Shown: one piece after another, positions 12,130 through 23,600 of the stretch
Layout: each line of letters begins with the position of its first letter
Numbering within the stretch: position 1 is the stretch's first letter
From: Cervus elaphus
Lineage: Eukaryota; Chordata; Mammalia; Artiodactyla; Cervidae
Direction of reading: 5' to 3'
Assembly (NCBI RefSeq): GCF_910594005.1
Contig: NC_057829.1
Location: 62,169,001-62,233,000 of the forward strand
DNA: 64,000 bases
Notes under the pieces: generated by a model
Database searches by the model: none
What the model saw: the letters and a program-made list of their open reading frames with translations, nothing else
Told to the model about the DNA's origin: nothing
Made by a program: the position numbers and the translations under genes

Positions 12130-12620
12130 AATTATTCTCCCTTCCTGGTGGTTATGCTTTCATATACTCCTCCCATTAGGCATCGGACATTGACTAGTTC
12201 TGACCTGCAAAGCCAATGGGAGGCTGTGAAAGTGACAGTGTGTGACTTCTGAGGATATGGCATAGGAGACCTTGTGGTTTCCTGCCTTGCTCCCTCTTCG
12301 ATCTCCTGCTCTGGGGGAAGTCAGCTGTCATGTCCTGAGGACGTCACACCTTCTGTAGAGTCCCAGGTGAAGAGGAACTGAAACCCTCTGCCAGCCTGTC
12401 AGCACCACGTGAGGAAGTCAGTCCTGCAGTGCCATCAGTTAGCAGCAGCCCTGACCAACATCTGACTACAACCTCACAAAGCCTCTCAGCCAAAACCACT
12501 CACCAACATGCTGGTAATTTCCAGACCAAAACCACCCCAAAGCCAAATAATATATATTTATTATTGTTTTAAGCCACTAAGTTTTGAAATAATTTGTGAC
12601 ACAACAAGAGACAACGAACG
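12130..12620 (+). repeat. MLT1-type LTR (ancient ERVL-MaLR)
   Basis: The 3' end reads 'ttgttttaagccactaagttttg', the signature end of MLT1 LTRs, preceded by 'tgtgacttctgaggatatggcatagga' and 'cctgccttgctccctcttc'. It is a solitary decayed LTR with no internal viral genes nearby. Confidence 0.7.
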
Positions 12621-12845
12621 CAGCTAACAGCATGAGAAGATCTGGTATATGTAGAAATGGTGGCATAGAGACCACCGCCGGAAACCCCAGTTTTAGAAAG
12701 GCTTCCGAAACGTCTGTGTAAGAGTGGGTGAGCGCGCCATCTGGTGGAGAAGGCTGTGCTTAGCCATTCCTTTCTCTTAGCTTCTATTTTTCTAGCTATT
12801 AATAGTTCTACCTAACATTTCTCCTAGGGCCATGGGCCTGTGTGC

Positions 12846-13166
12846 TTAGACACTGAGCTGTGTCCCACTCTTTGTGATCCTATGGACTGCAGCCCGCCAG
12901 GCTCTGTCCATGGGGATTCTCCAGGCAAGAATACTGGAGTGGGTTGCCATGCCCTCCTCCAGGGGATCTTCCCAACCCAGGGGTTGAACCCAGGTCTCCT
13001 GCACTGCAGGTGGATTCTTTACCATCTGAGCCACCAGGAAAGCCCAAGAGTACTGGAGTGGGTAGCCTATCCCTTCTCGAGGGGATCTTCCCTACCTAGG
13101 AATCAAATTGGGCCTCCTGCATTGCCGGCAAATTCTTTACCAGCTGATCTACCAGGGAAGCCCAAG
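12846..13166 (-). repeat. Bov-tA SINE with duplicated head (antisense)
   Basis: One complete reversed Bov-tA (12846-13045) continues directly into a second reversed tRNA head with its 'ggggatcttccc' block (to about 13166). This looks like a dimeric element or insertion side by side. Confidence 0.85.
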
Positions 13167-13250
13167 AGCCACAGTGAGGTTCAATTATGTGGGTCACATA
13201 CACCTTTGCTTACAGATGCAAAGCTAACCTTTGAAAAATGTCATGTTAAT

Positions 13251-13476
13251 TGGGCTTCCTAGGTGGCGCTAGGGGTAAAGAACCCACCTGCCAATGTAGG
13301 AGACGTAAGAGATGTGGGTTAAATCCCTGGATCAGGAAGATCCCCTGGAGGAGGACATGGCAACCCACTCCAGTATTCTTGCCTGGAAAATTCCATGGAC
13401 AGAGGAGCCTGGTGGGCTATGGTCCATGGGGTTGCAAAGAGTCGGACATGACTGAGGCGACTTAGCATACACATAC
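13251..13476 (+). repeat. Bov-tA SINE
   Basis: Full head-to-tail element from 'gggcttcctaggtggcgctagggg' to 'gcgacttagcatac'. It is in opposite orientation to the element 85 bp upstream. Confidence 0.9.
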
Positions 13477-14179
13477 AAGGTATTAATAAACCTCTTTTTC
13501 TATTTTATTTTCTCCTTTAGTCTCTTCCATTTATCAGCTATCCAGGGGAAAACATCAATGGCACCAGAATTTGAGGCAAAAAGTGAAGACTCAGAATGCT
13601 GGTGAAGGGAAAGAAGGAACCTGGAGAACTTGATTATGAAAAATGAGAATCAGGCTCCCAAAGCAGAATCCAGTTGACCAGGGGAAGTCTTCGATTGCTG
13701 ATGTTGGCTGTGGATCTTTTTTGATCTTTAGAGCCTTTTTGTATCCTCCAATGTTTTCCTTACATAATGTCTAGGAGTTCTGAAATGATACCCCTCAATT
13801 TCATAGGTGCCAAGAGAGAAAACCAATAAAACTACAGTCAGCTTCAGGCCAGTGGTCCAGGCAGACCCAAGGAGGAGGGATTGTAAAGAAACTGAAATCT
13901 ACCTTTGGAGTAAATTACTGATGGTAGAATTTCAGGTAAAGTTACTGAATAAAAAATATTCTTTTCCCTGCTTTTCCTAGCCTCATTCTAAAGAAGGACA
14001 AGCAGTGTCCAGCAGAAAAGCCTGGCCCATTCCTCTAAGAAGCAGGAGCAGAGAGATTTCTAAATACGGCTTAGTGGTCAGCGGGGCATTTGGATCTGTC
14101 TACCTCCTGGCTGTTTGGAGGGGGAAGTGATTACTTCCGACTGTGGCAATCAGGGAAGGAGTGCAGCATCTGACTCCTG
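13477..14179. other. Intergenic, no gene seen
   Basis: AT-moderate unique sequence without recognisable coding or RNA genes. Confidence 0.35.
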
Positions 14180-14193
14180 CTTAGATGAATGGG

Positions 14194-14411
14194 CTTCTCT
14201 GATGGCTCAGACGGTAAATAATCCATCTGCCAATACAGGAGACGAAGGTTCTGTCCCTTGGTTTGGAAGATCCCCCTGGAGAAGTGAACAGCTACCCACT
14301 CCAGTAATCTTGCCTGGAGAATTCCATGGACAAGAGGAGCCTGGAGGGCTACCATGCACAGGATGAGGAAGAGTCGAACACTGACTGAATAATGAACACT
14401 TTCACTTTTCA
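14194..14411 (+). repeat. Bov-tA SINE with 14-bp TSD
   Basis: Perfect duplication cttagatgaatggg at 14180-14193 and 14412-14425 frames the element, which ends in 'ctttcacttttca'. Confidence 0.9.
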
Positions 14412-14787
14412 CTTAGATGAATGGGTTGGATTTGGACCCAAGCACAAGTGGGAGAAAGGCATTCCTCCCTGAGCTCACAGAACAAGCAATGTAAGATCAG
14501 AATGCAAGGGGTACTTGAAGGTAACAGTGGAGGAGTTCAGTCTGCTGAAGCGAAGAGGCCCAGGAAGGGGAGTAGCAGGGGATGAAGCCAATGAATACAG
14601 ACTAAGGAGGTGATGGTATAGCTGGGGGGTGGGCAGGATCAGATGACCCATGAGGTTAAAATTCCAGCTCACAGCTGCATACTAGCTGAGAGACACTGAA
14701 GTTCCTTGACAAATCTCAGATTCCTCATCTATGAAATGGCAATAACCCTAGTAATTGGGTTGTTGGAAGAGAACTAGATAAGATTGG

Positions 14788-15290
14788 GCCTCCCTGATGC
14801 CTCAGCGGTAAAGAATCCGCTTGTAATGCAGCAGTGGAGAAGGAAATGGCAATCCACTCCAGTATTCTTGCCTAGAGAATTCTGTGGATGGAGGAGCCTA
14901 GTGGGCTGCTGTCCATAGGGTCGCACAGAGTCAGACACGACTGCAGTGACTTAGCATGCATGCATGCATGCATTGGAGAAGGAAATGGCAACCCACTCCA
15001 ATATCTTGCCTGGAGAATCCCAGGGACAGAGGAGCCTGGTGGGCTGCCGTCTATGGGGTCTCACAGAGTCGGACACGACTGAAGAGACTTAGCAGCAGCA
15101 GCAGTAATGCAGGAGATGCAGGTTCAATCCCTGGGTTGGGAAGATCCTCTGCAGAAGGAAACAGCAAGGCACTCCAGTATTCTTGCCTGGAGAATCCCAT
15201 AAACAGAGGAGCCTAGTGTGCTAAAGACCATAGGGTCGCACAGAGTCCGACACGATTGAAGTGACTTAGCAAGCACACACATAAAGAGCT
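14788..15290 (+). repeat. Nested SINEs: Bov-A2 inside Bov-tA
   Basis: An outer Bov-tA begins at about 14788 and stops in the middle of its head at 'taatgcag' (about 14831). It resumes at 'taatgcaggagatgcagg' (about 15106) and runs to about 15290. Between these lies a dimeric Bov-A2 with an internal (GCAT)n and a (GCA)n tail. The repeated 'taatgcag' is the target-site duplication of the inner element. Confidence 0.85.
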
Positions 15291-15599
15291 TAGTTCAGTA
15301 CCCGGCGCCTGGTTAGTCCTCCCTAAATAAAGGCTAATGTTATTATTAATGCAAAGGCAGCTTTAAGGGCGATTAACTGGGCAACACAGTGAGAAGTGGG
15401 TTGAATTGGGAAGGGCTTACCCAGGTCCTTGTACACAGTAGCTACTCAGGAAACACTGAACAGAATTGCATTCTCTGCTAGGCATCGGGCATGCAGGGGT
15501 ATGGTTTCTGCCGTTTGTAAGCTCATGGTCCATAGGCAGTCAGGTAAGTGCCAAAGTTGGTGGGGAGAGGATGCAGACATAAATTCTTCAGATTATCTT

Positions 15600-16120
15600 C
15601 ACTCCAACTGTTCCCTGCCAGAATCCAAAGCGACGCGGGGGCCACGAGGGGCAGAATCCCCTCGCGCAAGCTCCCAGGGTTTACCAAACCACGGGTAAGA
15701 CTAGAGTTAAGCCAGGACCCCGGGCGAGGAAGAAAAAGTACACAGGCGCAGTGCGGATGCCGGGGCTCACCTGTCCCAGAGTGGGCGGAGCTAAACCCGG
15801 GAGCGGAGCCGGAGGCGGGGCGGGCGCGATGACGTCAGGGCTCGGCGCCGCAGAGCAATCGCGTCCCGGAAGTGGCGGCGGTGGGGGAGGCGGAGGAGGG
15901 TCTCAGTCCTACGACTTCAGAGCGGCCTTGGGAAGTGGTTCGTCGTCGGGGTGGGGCGGGCCTGAGGAAAAGCTCCTGGGTCTAGTGGCCCTATCAAGTG
16001 CCTCCTGGCCGCCTCCGCCCCTTCCCCATCTACGCAGCGACCGGGTAGGTGAGGTGCGTCTGCCAACTGTGCGGAGTTGGGCGCCAGAACGCCACGGGGG
16101 CCACCACCTGCTGGCCCAGG
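15600..16120 (+). promoter_or_regulatory. ZFYVE27: ZFYVE27 CpG-island promoter
   Basis: This CpG-dense block has no TATA box. It contains GC boxes (ggaggcggggcggg, about 15811-15824), a palindromic cAMP-response element TGACGTCA at 15830-15837 and an ETS core cccggaagtg at 15865-15874. These sit about 200 bp before the best exon 1 splice donor, as expected for an initiator-type housekeeping promoter. Factor binding is inferred from motifs only. Confidence 0.75.
15850..16048 (+). other. ZFYVE27: ZFYVE27 non-coding exon 1 (5' end approximate)
   Basis: The coding frame starts one base into exon 2, so exon 1 must be untranslated. The strongest donor in the island is the 'gtgagg' beginning at 16049 (preceded by ggtag). 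A second candidate donor lies at 16045. The transcription start is placed near the CRE/ETS cluster and is approximate. Confidence 0.5.
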
Positions 16121-17489
16121 GACCTTGGATGTGGCCTTCCCTGGTTTGGTCCTCTGGGCCGCGTCAGGCTCCCTTGCCTGCAGAGGTGATGGCCCGGCCC
16201 CTGCCGGGGCAGACTTGCTTCACCTCTTCCTGTGCTCCTACCTCGCGCCCGCCCTGGGTCCTTTCGTCTAGCTCCGCCTGCAGGGACTTCAGGTTCCTGA
16301 TGGCCCCTTTGTCATCCTCCCCTTCAAACACCCGCTTCCCCCCGCCGTCCCAGATCGAAGCCCCTACCCTTGGACTCCCTATTGTTGCTGTGCGCCAAGG
16401 TTCTGCCTCCTTGCTCACTACTTAGCGTTTGGGTAGGACTTGAAATTAGGAAAGAGAATGAGAGCGCCTGTGGCTCTCCGCATCCGAGAAGGGAGAAGGG
16501 AATGGAGTGTTGTGGAAGGTGATGACGGCCGCGTGGGGTTCAAGAGGGGAAAAGGGGAGCAGAGTGACGGGCAGGGTTGGTTCAGGAAGTTGGTAACTAA
16601 AGGGAGCGGGGGAAAGGTTAGAGGTTGGAGCAGGGCAGAAGAAAGCTCTGGGTTCCTGGAGGATGAGCAGTTGATTCTTTCATTCCGCGAGCATTTATTG
16701 CATGCCAACTGTGTGTAGAATGGAACACAGTCTCTGAGCTGGTGGAACTCAAGGTTAAGAGGGATGACTGGGAAGAAAGTAGGGAGTTTTGCTTTGGGGT
16801 GATAAGTGCTGTTAGGGGTGATCTTTTGTGAGCATGGGAGGGCCTCCCAGTTCAGACTGGGGGTGTTGGCAAAGGCTTTTCAGAGCAAGAGAGTGATGCT
16901 TAAGCTGATACCTGAAGGATGAATAGGAATTAATTAGGTAAAAAGTGGAAGAAAATTATTTCAGGACATCGTTTCTCTTGAGACCCCAGGCTGCCTCCTA
17001 CCAGTAGCCATGTGTGCTTGGTCTTTTTGGCTTATGCTCTTGATTGATCTGTGGCGGAAAAGAACAATAGACGGAGAGTCAGAAGAGCAGGATTTTATAC
17101 AGTTGACCCTTGAACAATGCAGGGGTTGGGTGCTGACTGCGAAGTCAAAAACCAGAGTATGACTTACAGTAGGCCCTCCTGCCATTCCTCCATATCCACC
17201 ATTCAACCAACTGCAGATCATTTAGAACTGTAGTATTTAGTATTAAAAAAAAAAAAAAATCTGTATATAAGTGGATCCGTGCAGTTCAAACCCATGTTTT
17301 TTCAGGGGTCAGCTCTATCTGGGTAATTCACTTCGCCTTGCTGAATGTCTTTCTCTGTGAAATGGGCTTTCCATTTGTAGCCCTGCCTACCTTATAGGTT
17401 TATTATGGCACCCACATAAAATAATGCAGGTAGAAATGTGTTGAGCATTGGAAGTGCGGTGCAAATGTCAGGAATTCTTATGATTACAG
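16121..17489. other. ZFYVE27 intron 1
   Basis: GC-rich near the promoter, then mostly unique sequence. It holds one Tigger-like element and ends in the acceptor 'ttatgattacag'. Confidence 0.6.
17099..17318. mobile_element. Tigger/MER2-like DNA transposon remnant
   Basis: The left end 'cagttgacccttgaacaatgc' and the reverse complement of the right end (agctgacccctgaaaaaac) are terminal inverted repeats of the Tigger type. It is short, internally deleted and has no transposase frame. Confidence 0.7.
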
Positions 17490-17687
17490 GATGCAGACCT
17501 CAGAGCGAGAGGGCTGTGGACCGGAGGTGAGCCCCAGCACGGTCCCTGAGGCTACCCTGGAGTCTCTGCCTGTTCCTATCAAGTCGCCGGCGTTTGATCT
17601 GTTCAACTTGGTTCTGTCCTACAAGAGGCTTGAGGTCTACCTGGAACCTCTGAAGGATGCCGGCGATGGGGTCCGGTACTTGCTCAG
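17490..17687 (+). CDS. ZFYVE27: ZFYVE27 exon 2 (first coding exon)
   Basis: Encodes residues 1-65 and two bases of codon 66. It begins MQTSEREGCGPEVSPS and ends at GDGVRYLLR, closely matching human protrudin. Acceptor 'gattacag', donor 'gtacag'. It carries most of the Rab11-binding region. Confidence 0.97.
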
Positions 17688-20600
17688 GTACAGATTTTAT
17701 TTAGAGTTACTCTAACCTGCTGGGCCTTTTGCCTTCCTGCTTTTAGTTGCACTGGCCACTTAGACAGTGGCTGGGCTGTCCTTTCTGCCCTGGTGAGGAG
17801 CTGTTCTGGGAGGTCTGTTGGTCCTCTGGGCTTATTCTTGGCCCACCCTCTGTCTCAGACCCAACCCAGGAGAGGCAGGCACTGGGAACCATCTGGTCTT
17901 TCACCAGAGTTTCTTTGTGGCTGAATAAGCTCGTATCCCAGGACTGCTACCTCTCCTTAACCATTGGGCCTTCTATCTGGAGCATGCTTTTTTCTTTTTC
18001 CTTCTCTCCCAATATTAGCATAATTTGTATTAAAATTAGGATGCAAACAAGTATCTACAAATAAACAGGTACTATTTTCACTAATCCTTTAGGATTATGG
18101 CTCTCAAAATTTTGTGTTCCTATTCTGCTTTGATTTTCATCCTCAGTAAGTTTTTTCTCCTTTCAGCTCACTTTATTTCTTCTGTTAAAGTATTTAAAAT
18201 TACAGATACACTTTGGTTTGTCTCTAAATAATAATGACTTAAAAAAAAAATCATACCGAACAAAATTAACAGTGTGATTCCTTGATATCACCCTAAACCC
18301 AGTTCATATTCAGATTTCCTCAGTTGCCCCAAGAATGTCATTTATCATTGTTTTGGCCCAGTCAGGCTCCAATCCAAGGCCACGCATTCTGTGTGGTTAT
18401 TATGTCCCTTAGATCTTTCTCATTGAAGTGGTCTTCTTCATAACCCTGATGTGTTGGAGGCTCAGCTGAGTGTGCTGGAAAATTTCCTACTAGATTGTCT
18501 GGTTGCTGTTTCTTCCTGGTGCAGGCTGGAGGTTAAATTTAAAAGTTGGATTAGATTCAAGTTAAAAAAAGAAAAGAAGATTTTTTTGCAAAGGTCATGT
18601 GTTCTTAATATTGCATGGTAATGGGAGTCACATAAAACCAGCTTGTCCTAAAGAGCAGTCATTCTTCATTTAGAGCCAGTGTGTGGCGCTGTAGGGGTCA
18701 TTGACTCTCCTGAACCTGCCTGTAAAGTTGTGCAGGCACATGTGTGTATTTCTAGGGAGAAGTTCATCAAATTCTCATAAAGACCTTCCACCTGCTCACA
18801 TGCCTGAGAGGGACAGGTTGGAGGCAGGGTGAGTAGAGTTGGGTTAATTTCTCAAGGTGCTACAGAGTATTCATTCTTAACCTCAGTCTGGAGATAATTG
18901 GAGCTTTATTTTTAACTCTGTCCAAAGCTCCCAATTTTTCGTGTTTGCCCCAGAACTCCTTTAATTTATGGCATTATCCCTAGAGATGAGCTGTTAGGGT
19001 TACAGAGCAAGGTCCTCTACTTTTAGATGACTGTGCTGTCAACATAAGGGGTAGGGAGATGGTGTCAGAAGGGGTTGGCTTTGTAATTCCTTCATGACCA
19101 GCTAGCTGAGATGAACTGTGGTCTTCCTCAGGGGAGTGTGTGGGCTTCACAGGGCTGTGCCCTCTGGTGTTTTCTACTGTGTGTATGTGCGTGCACCTGT
19201 GCACACAAGCATGTGTATGTATATGCCTGTGTATGTATGTATATGTGTTTTCCCTTTTTGTGGCAAAGTGCAGAAGTTAAATATATCCTTAAAAAAAATA
19301 CATAATATATATATATTATTTCCTGCCCCTTTCCTTTTCCAGCACAGGTCTGTTAGCACTTCTTGGCACTAATGTGTTAGGATTTTTCCATTTTATGAAA
19401 TTAGAAATCTGAGAATGTGGTGGGATTGAAAAAGTTGGATGGGGGAGGAGCACTGGGCCTAAAAAGCCCCCGAGAACTTGTGGTCTCCGAGCCGCTGGGA
19501 GATGGAGCACTGGTCTGTGAAAGTGGCTGTCAGGTTCGTTTGTGTATTTGGCTGTTCTTTCTCAGTAAAGAGGATTTGACTTTGAAGAAGGACCTAATCT
19601 TGAGCTTCTTTGGGGTCTGAAGCCTGGAGCCGCAGTTGATTTTTAAGACTTCTCTCTTCTGGGATCGGCTACTCCAGTAAGTGGGTCTCCATGAACAGAG
19701 TGTCAGTAAAGAGATCAGACAGAATGGAAGAAGCGGGGAATTCCCTGGTGACTCTGCACTTCTACTGCAGAAGGCATGGGTTCAATCCCTGGGGATGGAG
19801 GAATTAAGATCCCACATGCTGCTCAGCATGGCCAAAAGAAAAATAAACATCTTTTTTGTTTTTTAATTAAAAAAAAAAAAAAGGCTTTAAATGAAAGTGA
19901 CCTCAGTGGCTGTGTAATGTTTTTATTTCTGAGATGGGATTGGCCTTAGACCTGACTTTTAATTTGCTTTTGCTCTGGTAGAACCAATAGATGGGTTTGA
20001 GGTCTAATTAGGGTGGTGTAAGTTGGAGGGTTTGCAATTTTAAGACAAAGACAGAGAGAGGTCATTTCAGTCCCTTACTCATAACTCTCATTAAGAAATA
20101 AAAGTAGCTCATAAATTAGTTAACTTCATTTTGTAACTGTGAAATACCCCAATTAGAGCAAAAGAAAATGCATTGAAGTTCTGAATACATTGCAACTTAG
20201 CTGTTGATTTTTATATTTGACTTTCTCCTCTGAGGGCTCACCTTATATAAACTGACCCTGCTGTTTAGAATGTAGGTGTCAGTGGCTTTGTTATTACATC
20301 TGTGCACCCTTTATCCTATTAAATATTCTTTATCAAGGACTAAGCCAGCAGCGATTGCTTGAACTCCGTACCCTGTCTCTGATTTTCTTTCCTCTGTCTT
20401 TGGGGGCTTCTGCGTTGCTGTTTGGTGGTGGTGGAAGCCGGGTCTGTGTTTGGTTCTGAAAGTTCCAGTTCGCTTCGGGCATGTTTCCTGAGAGAATGCC
20501 AACCCTGCTTTGTCTTCATATTTTATATATTGAAATCTTTATAATTTTCATTCCTTTGGAATTAATGTATATTTAAAACTCTCAAAATCATAGAAAGAAG

Positions 20601-23600
20601 AGAAAATTGCAGATAAGGGCAAAGAAATCCTTCACATTTGTTCACTCAGTTTTCTTTTTTTTTTTTCATCTATTTTTATTAGTTGAAGGCTAATTACTTT
20701 ACAATATTGTAGTGATTTTTGCCATACATTGACATGAATCAGCCATGGATTTACATGTGTTCCCCATCCCGATCCCCCCTCCCACCTCCCTCCCCATCCC
20801 ATCCCTCTGGGTCTTCCCAGTGCACCAGCCCTGAGCACTTGTCTCATGCATCCAACCTGGGCTGCTGATCTGTTTCAGCCTTGATAGTATACTTGTTTCA
20901 ATGCTATTCTCTCAGAACATCCCACCCTCGCCTTCTCCCACAGAGTCCAAAAGTCTGTTCTGTACATCTTTGTCTCTTTTTCTGTTTTGCATATAGGATT
21001 ATCATTACCATCTTTTTTAATTCCATATATATGCGTTAGTATACTGTATTGGTCTTTATCTTTCTGGCTTACTTCACTCTGTATAATGGGCTCCAGTTTC
21101 ATCCATCTCATTAGAACTGATTCAAATGAATTCTTTTTAATGGCTGAGTAATATTCCATTGTGTATATGTACCATAGCTTCCTTATCCATTTGTCTGCTG
21201 ATGGGCATCTAGGTTGCTTCCATGTCCTGGCAATTATAAACAGTGCTGCAATGAACATTGGGGTGCACGTGTCTCTTTCAGATCTAGTTTCCTCGGTGTG
21301 TATGCCCAGGAGTGGGATTGCTGGGTCATATGGCAGTTCTTCAATTTTCATATTAGATGAATCTTGTGCAGTAGGTATATGTTCCTTTGAAATTAAAAAA
21401 AAAAAAAGAATATATTGCCTACCAACTCTATCTCAGTAAATACAAAGAATAAAGGAAGCATTTAAAGAAGAATGTCATCGACACCTCTTAAAGAGAATAA
21501 AACCTACACAACACAGGTTAAACAGGGTTATAACATTAAGAGATAATTTTATAAATTCTTCCTCCTCCTTCCTCCTCCTGTGGTTTCCAGAGGCTGCCTT
21601 TTCTCACCCTGGGGCCTGGGGTATGACCTCAGGTCTCTCTCCCGGTCATCTGTCCAAGTGAGAGGCCCACTTTTCATTTCTTCCTGACTGTCTGAGTTAC
21701 CTCTGAGCTCCGGGGCCTCCTCTTGCTCCTGGTTTGGAAGACCTGGCTGGAGGGGTAGCTGCCTTCAGTGACCAGGACTCTCTGTATTGCAGGTTCAGTT
21801 CAGTTCAGTTGCTCAGTCATGTCTGACTCTTTGCAACCCCATGGACTGCAGCACACCAGGCTTCCCTGTCCATCGCTAACTCCCGGAGCTTGTTCAAACT
21901 CATGTCCATTGAGTTGGTGATGCCATCCAACCATCTCATCCTCTGTCATCCCCTTCTCCTCCTGCCCCCAATCCCTTCCAGCATCAGGGTCTTTTCCAGT
22001 GAGTCATCTCTTTCCATCAGGTGGCTAAAGGATTGGAGCTTCAGCTTCAGCATCAGTCCTTCCAATGAACACCCAGGACTTATCTCCTTCAGGATGGACT
22101 GGTTGGATCTCCTTGCAGTCCAAGGGACTCTCAAGAGTCTTCTCCAACACCACAGTTCAAAAGCATCAATTCTTCAGTGCTCAGCCTTCTTTATGGTCCA
22201 ACTCTCACATTCACACATGACTACTGGAAAAACCATAAGTTTGAGTAGGCTGTCCTTTGTCAGCAAAGTAATGTCTCTGCTTTTTAATATGCTATCTAGG
22301 TTGGTCATGGCTTTTCGTCCAAGGAGCAAGCGTCTTTTAATTTCATGGCTGCAGTCACCATCTCCAGTGATTTTGGAGCCCAAGAAAATAAAGTCTGTCA
22401 CTGTTTTCATTGTTTCCCCATCTATTTGCCATGAAGTGATAGGACCGGATGCCCTGATCTTAGTTTCTGAATGTTGAGTTTTAGGCCAGCTTTTTCACTC
22501 TCCTCTTTCACTTTCATCAAGAGACTCTTTAGTTCTTCTTTGCTTTCTGCCATAAGGGTGGTGTCATCTGCGTATCTGAGGTTATTGGTATTTCTCCCAG
22601 CAATCTTGATTCCAGCTTGTGCTTCATCCAGAATGGCATTTTGCATGATGTACTCTGCATATAAGTTAAATAAACAGGATGACAATATACAGCCTTGTGT
22701 TGCAGGTGGCAGACGCCATTGTGTTCCTTGCTGACCTGCCTGGGCCTCAACATCTTGTTCCTCACCTTGAACGAGGGTAAGAACTGTTTCCAGGGCTTTT
22801 TGTGAATAAAGGTGGAGAGGAATTCTGAGAATCGGCCCTGTATGAGGGAGCTGCCTGTCCCGCTGTGGGGTCAGCCTTCCTCTGTGTCTGCTCAGTGTCA
22901 AGACACAGGCTCCTGAGGGACCCACTTGGGGCTAGAATCCCGACTGGGCCACTGGTATGACATCAGAAGTTTTTTAACCTGTCTCTTAAGGCCTAATCAT
23001 CCTTATCTCTGAATGGCGCTTCCCTGTGGCTCAAATAGTAAAGAATCTGCCTGCAGTGCAGGAGACCCGGGTTCAGTCCCTGGGGAAGATCCCCTGGAGA
23101 AGGAAATGGCAACCCACTCCACTATTCTTGCCTGGTGAATTTCATGAACAGAGGAGCCTGGTAGGCTACAGTCCATGGGGTCATAAAGAGTCGAACATGA
23201 CTGAGTGACTAAATTTCATTTTCTCTGAAGGGGGATAGTAGAAGTGCTTTCCTCAGAGGGTAGTTGTGAAGAACGAGATAATCTATGTGTAACACTTAAC
23301 ACAGTTAAAATGAGCAGCCAGTAAATTATAACTATTATTATTGTTTCCTCTGGACTAAATGCATTGACCTTTTCCCAGTTTGGTTTCCGGGGTCAGCTGA
23401 GGACATGACCTGGGGTGAAGGTACTAGGAAGGTGAACTGATGAGGCATTTTTGGCTGCTGATTTTCTCTGGCTCAGCAAGTGATCCTGGTGGGGTCTGCC
23501 AGGCAGTCAACTGCAGTGAGGCGTTTGTAGCATGCAGCCTTTGAGGTCGGTGTGTGGACGTAGGTAGCTGGAGGGGTCCTGGGTAGTGATGTCTCCTGGG

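Larger units (their letters stand above)
17688..22705. other. ZFYVE27 intron 2
   Basis: Holds an old L1M-like fragment (about 18200-18450), a TG-rich stretch (19180-19260), a CHR-type SINE, an L1_BT and, filling its last 0.9 kb right up to the acceptor, a BovB LINE. No other gene is seen. Confidence 0.7.

Noticed and set aside
15751..16425. 224-codon frame in the ZFYVE27 CpG island
   Set aside because: GC-rich low-complexity translation, crosses the likely exon 1 donor and has no family resemblance. The real start codon is in exon 2.
20875..21351. 158-codon frame on the - strand
   Set aside because: It is the C-terminal end of L1 ORF2 in a truncated L1_BT, not a host gene.
22422..22925. 167-codon antisense frame across ZFYVE27 exon 3 with a YADD motif
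   Set aside because: The reverse-transcriptase part is the BovB fragment; the N-terminal part is merely antisense to exon 3 and its flank. It is a chance continuation, not a gene.
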